Source: Gymnogyps californianus
Taxonomy: Eukaryota; Chordata; Aves; Accipitriformes; Cathartidae
Length of the DNA stretch: 64,000 nucleotides
Reading direction: 5' to 3'
Assembly (NCBI RefSeq): GCF_018139145.2
Contig: NC_059477.1
Location: 33,025,502 to 33,089,501 of the forward strand
Position 1 is the first letter of the stretch. Each line of letters begins with the position of its first letter. The notes under the pieces are model-generated. The model was not told the DNA's origin and ran no database searches. It saw only the letters and a list, made by a program, of their open reading frames with translations. Position numbers and translations under genes: made by a program. Positions 48,807-60,800 of the stretch are shown here, one piece after another.

Positions 48807-51800
48807 CTGTATTAGCAAAAAAATTAAATAAAAAGGGTCTTATTCTCACACTCAAATTCTCCTTCAGGCACAGCCTTATCACCTTCCCCAGCAGTTATTT
48901 CAGTAGCTAGGAGGAACAACATGATCGCTAATGATCTCTGTAACCTAGAATGGTTTTTACTGTGGGAGTTATGCATTGCCTGAAGGGATGATTCTGATGC
49001 AATCTAGTTTCGACATCTTGCCAATGAGCGGACTTGAAGTTTACCTGACTCCACCAAGTGCAGTCTAAGCATACAGTTAATTTTTAATCCAAGAGGACTG
49101 TGCTGATGAGCTCAGGTATCGAAACAACTCTCATGAAAAGGATATTGTCCCAGAGCCATCCTTAAATGAAACACTTCTAGAAAATCAGAGTTAGTTTCCT
49201 GCTTTGAGTATTACCTGGGAGCACTTGTCTCCCCATTAACCATAGGTGTCTCCTCTCCCAACACAGACACTAGAATTATGTGTCAAATTCAAAGTGATCT
49301 GACCTTCCTTTCTCTTCCCTTCTCTTACTGAAGTAAATCTCCTGGGGACACTTGGTTGAGGAACTTTGATGTCTAAGACCAAGACTGTACAATCCTTTCA
49401 CCCAGTAAATAACATCAAGGCACCTGGTTTGATCTGTTACAGAGCAGATCCATGCAAAGCCCTCATCACCTACTGCTTGCTAAAAAGCTCCCCTTTCTAG
49501 TCACCAGCATAATAAAAGTCTTAAAAAATGTTTAGGAAATGCATTTTGATTTCCAAATCTCTCATTCTTACTAGAAGCAGGAAGGAGGATTATTTCCCTT
49601 CATGCTGTGCAACCCATTAAACTTGCCTACTGGAAAACTTAAAATACAAGCCAGAAAAAAAGTATTGCTCGCTGCTTTTTGCTCTGGAAAGCATGAGTCC
49701 AGAATGTGTGATTTGGGTGAAATCCTGCAACCTTCACTCACGTGAGTAACCCCCACACACCTTAAGTACATCCAGTATGTTGCTGTAGATTAGTGACAGA
49801 TGATACACCAGCATCACAGCTCTGGATACAGGCATTAGCAGATGGTACCAACCATGACAGCAGGTCTTGTGCTTGTGTCTTTCTGTGCCCTACACAGCCT
49901 ATTACTCCTCAACCACTTCTTCCCTGCTAATCGTTCCCTGAGAGCTGAAGGGATGCTCCTTATGCACCCTTCCTGCTGCAGGAAGGGGCATGTACCCTGG
50001 AGAGGGGAGAAGTGAAAGAAAAGAGGAGTCCTCAGTGACCAGCATCTTCCCATCTTGGAGTGAAGTCCCCCAGGCAGAGGTCTCAACCTTCCAGCATCAT
50101 CAGTGATGGTGGAAGGGAGAAAGCTACCCACAGGGATCCCTAGCAGTCTGTTCAAAACCTTTAACTGTCCTTCTCTGCTCTAGGATTGGGCTTTTTGGGC
50201 ATCTACCAAAACGTTTTGGTAGCACTCTTTCTAATGACATCTCTTTGTGATATTCACCATGTGTAATAGCTAGAGTCCATAGGACTCCCAATGCCTTGCT
50301 GTCTATGGAAGTAATTTGCTTTGCTCTTTTATTTTGCAGGAAAGGGATCTGTACTTCCAAAAATAAAGGAATGTGCCTTTCCTGTATCAGGCACAAAGGG
50401 TTAATAGTTAAGCTATGAATAGATACCGAATAATACACGTCTGTCATCTGCAACAGGTTCTTGGTGCTTCCATTCTCCTGCATCTCGATGGTCTCTCTGC
50501 CCCACTCCTGTGCCCGGGGGTTCTTCGGATATTCAGCATACGGTGACATCTGGAAATCCCCACTCTTGAAAATGAGTTTACTTATGTCATTTTTATTCTT
50601 CCTGTTTATAAAAGAATGAAGGAAAGTGAAAACATACAACTTATCCTGCTATCTTGTATGCACTTCTGACATGATCTCAGGAGATTTACTTCATGTTATG
50701 AACCTTGACTGGGAACAAAGACCACCTCAAAAGAGCTATAGTCCAATCTTCTGCTCCTAGGCAAAATCAGATATGAGGTCAGATCATGCTACTCAGGGCA
50801 TTATCTTGTGGGATTTGAAATCTCCAAGGATGGAGATGGCATAACCTCTCTGAGCAACCTGTTCCACTGCCCTGCTGTCCTCCTGGTGAAAGAGTTTTTT
50901 CCTACATTCAGTCTGAACCTCTCCTGCTCCAGCTTATGCCCGTTGTCTCTTAAAAATGTGTGTGTTCACCTACGTCAATGAAAAAGTCACGGAAATCTAT
51001 GAAGAAATAAAAAATGTATGGGAGCACTCATGCTATTCAAGTCTCCAAGTGCTTAACTATAGCACTTCTAGGCACTATGTTAATTCCTAAGAAGGAAGAC
51101 CTGCAAGGGGCCAGTCTGAATGACACCAAATGCCCCTACATGACTACCGTGTTGTATGAGTGGACTTCGGCGACACTTCCAGTTCAAAGCAGAGTACCCT
51201 CCAGGAAGTCACATAACCTGCCAAAGGCCAGGACTCATGAGAAGATCAGTCCAATCCTGCAGAGATCTGCACTCTGGGGCCTGGAGGTGTACTGGTGTCC
51301 TGGTTTCGGCTGGGATAGAGTTAATTTTCTTCTTAGTAGCTGGTGCAGTGCTGGGTTTTGGATTTAGTGTGAGAATAATGTTGATAACACGCTGATGTTT
51401 TAGTTGTTGCTAAGTAGCGCTTATCTTAAGTCAAGGATTTTTCAGTTTCCCATGCTCTGCCAGCAAGCAGGTGTACGAGAAGCTGGGAGGGAGCACAGCC
51501 AGGGCAGCTGTGCCAAAGGGATATTCCATATCATAGAAAGTCATGCTCAGTATATAAACCGGGTGGAGTTGGCCGGGAGGGGTGGATCACTGCTCGGGCA
51601 TCGGTCAGTGGGTGGTGAGCAATTGCATTGTGCATCACTTGTCTTTTCTTGGGTGGGGTTTTTTTTGTTACATTCCTTTTCATTGCTATTATTATTATTA
51701 TTATTATGTTATTATTATTATTATTATTATTAGTTAGTAGCATATTTTATTTTACTGTAGTTATTAAACTGTTCTTATCTCAACCCACGAGTTTTACCTT

Positions 51801-54800
51801 TTTTTTTTCCCCCTCCCCATCCCACTGGGAGGGGGGAGGGGGAAGCAGCTGCATGGTGCTTAGTTGCTGGCTGGGGTTAAACCACGACAACTGGCCATCA
51901 CACCTCCTGGCTGGGGCTTGCTGGTGTCCCTCTGGCTCAAAACACAGGGGAACAAGCGCACACTACTGTGCCAACCAAACCACTGCCACGTCTATGTTAC
52001 TGATAAATCCAGCTGCTGACTTTAATCAGAGAGCTTTGAAATCCTAGATTTGGGGGCTGGAATGGTGGGGAGAGGGTGTTACTGCAAAGCAGCCCTTTTC
52101 ATGATATATAAATCATGAATCAGACCTTCCTCAGCAAGCACATCTTGCCTCTAGTGTGAGGCCTCTCGTACCTGCTGGTACGAGAACTACGTATGTACAT
52201 GCATGTGTGCGTCTGAGAGGGAGAGACACACAGAGTGAGAGCACATGCAGGACTTGTCTATAAAGGAAAATGAAAATAGCCTTAAATCCACTCAAACACC
52301 ACTTGAGCAATGGCCAGTAACCCCTCCTGTTGCCTAAACTTCTTTCTACTTAGCTTGCATTTTTGGAGACTGCTCCCTGGCTGCCTTACAGCTCTGAGTG
52401 GGAAGGACTCCTTTGCCTCTCCATCCTTAGAGGACATGATCCCCAGGGGCATCCTTAAGAGACACCCAGTTCAATTTTTTAGCCTGGTTGCTGGAAAAAA
52501 AAGTATGCCCCAAATGAAAGCACAGTGTAATACTCCAGTATCTCTGATTAACCCACTTGCTTAGCTATCCTATGTTTTCACCTATGTTTTGGTCCCTCAG
52601 GGTTCATGTGTGGAGCGCTAAGTGTGGTGCAACCCACTGAGAGGATGCCACGCGAGCTGGGGATGGTGGCAGTACCTACCGGCAGCAGGTGACAATCAGC
52701 GCTATGCCCATGATAAGCAGAAGTCCCCCTCCTGCAGCCGCGATCACCACAGTGATGAGTTGATATGCTACAGATGGGAAAGAGACACTTACTTAGAAAC
52801 AGCGATGTGGTTGTAAATACTAATGTAAACATATCCACAGTCCTCATGCAAAGGAATTAACTGTTTATTTCCCATCCTCCCTCCCTCTGTAAGCAATACT
52901 GCCTTAAATTTTCAAGTGAAATGGATGGAGTTGGTCATCTCTTGCTGAAGATAGAACAAGCTGTTGTTTCCCTTGGGGACGGACTCCCTTAACTGATAGA
53001 TCAGAATAATTCAAACAATATTTCATGGATTCAACTCCGAATATCTCGCTACAAGAGTGTACACTATATGTGTTATCATGACAGTATCCAGAGAAAGGAG
53101 ATAGCCTATCCTTAGGAGATAATATTAAGTCAGCTTTGTCAAAGAAGGTCAACAAAATAATTTTCAAAAGAAATGAAGAAACAGAAACCACTGACAAGAG
53201 TAGCATGTACCTACTGCATTTTAGACATAGTCATTTGCAATTACTTGTTTCAAATTTCCCATTTCTGATGCTGCAGAAATTAAAAGAAACAAAACTCGGT
53301 ACTTACGGTTGCCACAGTTGAATCCACCTAAGCCAAACGGACAGCTGGTAACAGAAAACAACAGGGAGTTTCAGCGGCTTAGTTGTGCCGACAGGTCACC
53401 ACAGCAATATTAAGAAGGACGGTGGGGTAGGAGAAGGGCAGAACAGTCACCATACCTCACACAGGTCTCGTTTTCCAGCTTATATCCATCTTCACAGGCT
53501 AAAAACACAGAAGAGAGAAGGGCCATGAGCACCGCGTGGTGGTGCAGGGGAGGCATTTCCCATCGCCGCTTCCCACAGCAGCCTCACCCCAAACAACCTT
53601 GGGGACGGACAAGCCGGTCTGCGCTGCTGGCACAGCAGGAACGTGATGCACTCTGATGTGATGCAATATCTCCTCTGGTTTAGGCAAAACACCATGCACT
53701 TAAATTCACCTCCCGCTGGCTTTGACGGGACCGTTTCAGGGCTTCCCGGCAGTGCTAGCCCGCAGCCTGGCACAGGGTGGGCAGCTGGCAATGTAATTCC
53801 CAGCAGAATCTCTTCTTGCCCAAATTAAAACTCACTGTACACTTGTACTGCTTCCCACAAAATAGCAGTGTAAAAAATCTGCAAGTGCCTCCAGTTTTTG
53901 TTTTGAAACCTCATTTGAACAGTGCTACTTTAGCACTGATGCATGTTATCAATTACTTTTAAATGTTAGTATTGCAATAAAATGTTATGCAAACACAGTC
54001 GGGGCAACCCAAAGTGGTATGTTATATTTTGCCTCATGTCACCTTTTTTTCTTGTCTTTCAAATTTGGAGCTAAATCAGATTTTGAAATATCATATTTTA
54101 CTATAGAATAGAAATTAAATTTACAAGGTCTAAATAACCCAGAAAACTGCTATGTACAAAATGCTGGTGAAAAACTGAATCCATCGCTTCAAAATAAAAT
54201 AATTTCTGTGCTTATGGACAGCTATCTCATCACCTGAATTATCTGAGAAGATTATACTACCCTTCTGATGAGCAGCAAAGGTGATGATACATTTGACATA
54301 CAATTATAAGGTTCAAATTACTGCTAAGATCACCGCTTTTCTCAGCCATAGTCCCACCAGAGCTCCTGCAGATCTGCTGCCTTTTGCAGAGGCAGCAAAA
54401 GTGATCGCTCAAAGACCTGAGTACAAGTGACACGGATGGAGTCGCTTTGGGCAGAGGGACAAGCCAGGGCCAGTACATGCAGCAGGCCTTGGGGGTCTGC
54501 AAGACATCACCCAGGGGTCTGGGAAACCCCTGCAGCACGCTCCGCAGGGAATAAAACTAGATTGTTAAGTGAAAACAAAAATGCTCATGGATTTTTTTTC
54601 CCCTCAAACACCATATGCTTAAAAGTGGTGAGGCAGCAGCTCTCAAGCCCTCTTCCCTCTGCCTTGCTCCCTAACTGTAGTGAAAACCTGCAGCCGAAAG
54701 CTCGGGCGCTCTCTAACCTCAGCAAATGCGAGGAAATCTGCGGGGAGAGGAGGGGGCTTCCAGCAGAGGTCCCAGCTAAGCCGCAGCAAAGCCCTCACCT

Positions 54801-57800
54801 CCTCCGCTGCTGCTCCCAGCACACCAGATGCCTTTTCCCCTCTGGCACAGCCAGTAACTGTATTTTCAGAAACACTTAGCACAGGAGGGGAGGAAGGAAG
54901 AAAAGAAGGACAAACGTGTAACGTTGTCCATTAGGATGGGCTGGCAATATCATAGTAAAGCAAGAGAGAGCACTAGTATTCTGGCTGGATTCAGAAGTTT
55001 ATGGCTCTTCCAGCACCAATAACAAGTGATATTGATGCCAGCAGGGAGCAATGTGACTGTGACCTCCCCCTCACAATACAGGTCACAGAACTTCCCTAAA
55101 TTTAATTCCAGTTTCAAATCAAATAGTTGAACTGGAGCTACATTTTAGAGAACCATCCAAGATTGATTGTAATATTTTCAGTGACAGACAATCAACCACA
55201 ATCCTGGGTCAGATGCTCATAAAGTTAATTTCCCCAGCCATTAAAAACATTCACCTTCTTTCTGGTCTGAATTATCCCAGTGTCAAATTCCAGCCTTTGG
55301 ATGTTTACTTGCTAGATTGGAGAAGGTTATATGATCACATTTCTCCTCCTCACCATCAAATCACTCCTTTGCCTTTAATAAAGCCAAGTGCACTGAGATC
55401 TTTGAGTCTCCCTGGTTATTGCAGCTTTTCTCTGAACTCTCACAGGTTCTCTTTGACCCTTTTGATTTCTGGTTCCCAGAAATAGATGTCGCAAGCCCAG
55501 GGATAACTAAACTTCCCCTCTTCTGCCTGCCCATGCCCTCTAAATGCACCCAGGGACCATATTAGCCTTACAAGCCAGAGCTGGGGACCTCTTCTTTACC
55601 TGCCAGGCCCCCTTCGCGCTCTGTCCGAGTCTCTGCTTTCCAGGAGATGTAACCCACAGTGTGCCTGGCACTCTGCTCTTGGATGCCTGGCCTTGCTTGT
55701 GGTCATATTGAAATACTGTTTGCCTATATACCATTTACTAAGTGTCTCATGTCACACACTCCATGGGGTGTGTGGATGCAGATGAGTGATGCACTCACAC
55801 CATGAATATTGCAGCTCTAGGCACAGACTTGCCATAGCAACTGGCACCAACGATGACAAGGGGGCTGATGTCCCTGATAGCTGGTCTTGCACCACTTTCT
55901 CTGCTCTTTACAGCCCCACTACTCCTCCACTACCTCTTTCACTCCATTTATTCCGTCAGAGCTGGGGATGGGGAGGGTGAGGCTCTTTACGTAGCCCCCC
56001 TGCTGCATCTCACCTTGATGCTTTTTGCACTGGATTTATTTTTCTCTCTCTAAGATGGTTTCTTTGAAGTCAAGGAAGAGACCAGAGGTAACTGGACAAG
56101 AGTTAAAAGCCTCAGTCAATAAACAGCCAGGACAAGGGTAGTAAAGCCCAAAGGATCCTTGCCTGGCCCATTCATAACACCGAGGCATTAGCAAAATGAG
56201 ACTGGATGGGTTGCTCCTTTCACTCGCTAACAAAAGCAGACCGAAAACATTATGGAGCAAATGTTCTACCAAAGTGAGCCACAGGATCAGGCAATAATGA
56301 AATCTGCAGCGAAGGGGAGGGAGGCATCACCTTGACAGCTCGCTGGAGTTGCCTTCTTTAATGAGCACAGCAGCCCCGCGTACCCCAGCCCCAGCCCCAG
56401 CCTGCCGCTTGCATGTTGGGAAGGCCTGGAGGAGCCTGCAGGCAGATCCTGGAGCCCAGCCTAATCTCACCCCTTCAGCCCTAGCCCAGTAATGTGTGCC
56501 CAAGGGCACATACACCTTGAGTGGTCTCAGAGCTGGAGCTGTGCCCTGGGCAGGAGCAGCCCTGGGACCCCACTGGCACAGAGCTCTCAGGCCAGGAAGC
56601 TATAGGGCCAGTAAAGAGAAAGAGCAAGATCCTGAACATGCATCTTTCCGTCCTACTTAAACGCTTGGTGCTTATGTCTTTTCCTCTCCTCACCTTGCCT
56701 TTTCCTGCCACTTTGCTTTCTCCTCTGGCATCTTTCCTGCTCCTTTGAACATGCTCCCAGGAGAGCTCATGCTGTCACACTCACTCGGCAAGCTTTCAAA
56801 CATGAGCGGGGAACAGAGGAAAGGCTTAAGTGTCAGGGGCCAAGCAAAGCTATTGAGTTGTGTTTTTCTACTCAGGATTTCTTTGCCTTTGCCTTCCCGA
56901 AAGAGACTCAGGGGTCTCTTCGGAAACCTGCTTTGCTGCTCCTTCCTTCGCTCCAGAAACGCTCTGTACTATTAAAAACAGCATGCCCTTGAAAAGCTGG
57001 CACAGTGGGTTTGTTGCCCTGTTTCTAAAACAGCCCTGAAGATACCGGGAAGGTTGAAAACCAACAATGACCCAGAGATGACCGAACTGCACACCGAGAG
57101 TTACCACGGCCAACATGTTGAAACTTCTGTGGCTCAGAGACCCAAACCTTCCTTGGTCCAAGGGATGATTTTTCAAGCGTGCCCCAGGGGACAGACACCA
57201 CAAGGTAGGACAGAACAATCCCTGGGGGTCGGGGCGGCCGATCCCCCGTGCCCCAGCAGCTCTCCCAGCCGCACCCGCCTTCCCACGGGGCAGACCGGAC
57301 AGGGCATCACAATAGCCATTTCCCTCTTTGCAAATGCTACAATTGGAGTCACTGCGCCACATTTTCGCAACCCACAATGAGGGTCGGATGCTCAGGAGAC
57401 CTCAGTTCCTGTTTAGTCACTAAGAGCGCAGAGATTTTCAAAGAGGCTGGCATATTGTATGCTATATTTATCAGAAAATAGCCCTAAATATCAAATGAGG
57501 GCCATAGGTTGGCTTTTGAAAAAGCCTTTAAAAATCCAACGACCTGACTTACCTAGATGGGAAAAAAGTGATGCTGAAAATCTGGTATCTTGCCGGAGCG
57601 TGGCACCATGCAGTTGGTGCTACCCTCACGCCACTGCACTGCAGCCTAAATCCCCCATCAATCCTGTCCATCAGACACTCTCAAGCTGGTCAATAAGATG
57701 TTTCCTACTGACAGCAGTGAGCTGAAGGTGGAACTGAGGCCTCACTGTGTGCAGGTAGGGTTTTTATATTTTGCGCAGCAAACAAGACCCGTAAGTAGGG

Positions 57801-60800
57801 AGTAACCACATGTACAAGATGTTAGATCTCTTAGCCCTCTGCAACCATCGCATCCGAGTGTCTCACAGCCTTTCAGGTATTTATCTTCACAACACTGCTT
57901 GGCAAGAGATATGGACAAGAAAAATGGAGTAACCCATCGTCAACGATGGAGCAAGAATTGGGCAAAAACCTCCCAGGTTTCAGCTCAGTTCCCCACTCAC
58001 TACATAAGCCCTTCTCTGCCTCTCAAGGGTCGGTGGAGATGGTCAGTATTTCCTAATAGAAATCCTTCCCCCAACATACAAGATGAAGGGAGGGAAGGAA
58101 AACACAAAGGAGAAAGGTTTTGCCTTGAAGACACAGAGCAGGACCATGACCTGGGACCCAGAGATGCCCATCTCCAAGATGTCCATCCCAGAGCCTGCAG
58201 CACATGATTTATTTCCAGGCACATTTTTCTCACTCTCTGATCAGATTTGGAATCGACAAAACATCTCCTCCTATTTTAACAGCAACCCAGCAGACTCTGC
58301 CAGAAGCAATATATAACCACTACTGCAATTCTTATTGATATGTCATCAAAAAACTGCATTTCTTAAGAAGCCCTACAACAACCACTGGAACTAGGGAATG
58401 GACACCCTGATCCTACAGAAGTAATTTTGGCCACTGGCATGTGGACAAAGACCTTGTTTAAAACGTAGCAAAAACAGATTTCATGATCTGAGGAGTAACT
58501 AAAAAATAATATAACACTTAAGCTTAAAATTTCTATTAGGAACCCAGCTGAAAAATAAATTCATAATCATTTTCAGATACTTATTTTAAAAATATTGATG
58601 ATGTATTAATATAAGCTTGTGAGTTTAAAGCACTTCTAAGTTCGCTGAGAGTTCAGACAAAATCAAAACAGGCTGAGACGCACGTCATCTCTGCTCTGTG
58701 CCACTGAACTGGAGCCCAAAGCAGTCGGGCCCCTTTCTCCCTCTTCTCAATCACCGTGACTCACAGTGTGCTCCAGAAAGAGATAATATTATTCCTAGAG
58801 AGAGACTGTATCTTCAGCGTCTGCTGAAAAGTCCGCTAACTAAATAAAAGAAATCTGAGCTGCTAATATTTATTCATAATATTGAGCTTCTTGCATGCAC
58901 AGCGATACACACACACACTCATTTCCACTGGAAAAAAAAGTTCAAGCAAAATTCAGGCAAAATATGCCACATAAAGAGCAATACCTCTGCAGGAGTGGTC
59001 CATCTTGTTGTATTTGAAGTACCCACTTTTGCACTGGCAGAGTGCGACTCCATCGAAGTCGGTGCATTCAGAAGTTTCCTTGTCGCATTCAGGGTCTTTC
59101 TGCTTGCACAAGCTGCCAACTATCGGGAAGAGGTGGCCAACATCAGCACGATTCTCTCTGAACCCGCTGTTATGCACATTTGCTTTCCCCAGGCATCACA
59201 TTCAGCTCATGTGCTGCTTTAATCTCTTTTCTTTTTTTTTTAAATAATATTTGTTCCATTAGGAGACAGTCAACATTACACTATGTCACCATTTCTTGCG
59301 TATCTACCGTTGTTTGTACAGGTAAATAGAGGAGGCGAATAATAAATGTTTCAGCTCAGAGGCAGAAGGGGAAATGAAAAAGAAGAATTTGGTTTGGCTC
59401 AAGCTGAAACACATTCACCCCCTGAGACAGTTCAACAAATCAGTTTTTAAGTTTATATCAAGCAGAACATTTTGCTCAGCCCAAAACAATTTTTTTTCCA
59501 TTTCAGTATTAAGCACTGGGTTTTTTCATTTTTCAAACAAAGAATTTGTCCCTTCATTTCCATTACTTTGAAGTAGTGTTTTACTTTAGAAAGTCAGATT
59601 TGTTACAAGGAGCATTCAGCAAAACTGTGGATAAATGATGGAAATTGTGTCACCAATTTTACATTTTTTACTGGGAGGTCAGACTAAATGGAACGAGCAA
59701 ATGAAAAAATATTCACGAGAAATAGGATTTTATGGAAAACATGTCACTCATTTGGCACTCAGCTTTTATAAACCTCTCCCTGCTAGATCCATCATCTTTT
59801 TTGATCTGACATCTTTTCTTTTAAGTACTTACACGAGAACATAATTAGTTTCTTATTCTGCTTATTTCAAGTTAGAAGTAGACTTTAACAGAAGCATTGT
59901 ATCAGAGGTAACAGCTAGATATAATCTGAGTGGGTCTACCAAAATAGTTTAATTCCATCCATGGTGGAGTGTGGCTTTAAAATACGGCACATTAAAGTAA
60001 AAGCAGACACTAGATTTCTCATCTTTGTGTTTACTTTGCCAAAACGATCCAAGGGGTTTCCCACTACAGCCAGGCTAAGCGCTGCCGCCCTTCAACCTCA
60101 AAGCCAGCCCTCGAAGCCTCAAACCCCGAAGTCACAGGGCTCCACGTGCAGAAGTTTCCTTGCAGGAGCCCATCTTCCAAGGGTGCTCACTCCCTGCATT
60201 CTGCCAGTACCTCTCACGGCTAAATCTCCTCTATTGCTCCCTTGGAAAGCGAGGACCGGGAGGTGCAGGGCACAGAGCCACCACCACCGATGGGGTCCAC
60301 CTGGAGAATGTCCTGCACGACACCGATGTGCTTCCCCAGGTCTCTCTGTGCCGCACCCACGTTCCCCTTTGGCAGGCAGAGGATTCGGAACAGAAATCGA
60401 AAGCTCTTAATTGTGAACCATTTTTACACCCTGCAACACTGAAATTGGGCAGGCAGGAGAGCACAGCTCCCTGCATAGCCTCCAGCGGCTCTAATCGATT
60501 TTGCTGGGGGGGTTTGTCTCTTGGCTTTCATGCCGTTTCCCCAGCTCCCGGCTGCGCAGGTGGAATTAAGACTTATGGGGTTTTGATCTGGCTGGGGCCC
60601 GGTGTCACATCCCAGAGATGAAAGGCTGCCCTACAATGCCTCTAATTCTGTGCTGCGCGATGTTTTCACAGAGAGGCAGATTTCTCACACATGTGGCGAA
60701 GATAAGGCTCGATATCTGCATCCCTTTTGTATTGCGAGGCTCTTAAGATGACTCCCATTTAAATAAGATAAAAAAGATTCTGTGGGGTTTTTCCAAACAC

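Noticed and set aside
51531..51743. Asn/Ile-rich frame ending in the ATT repeat
   Set aside because: It lies in a solo LTR and translates a simple repeat; no gene.
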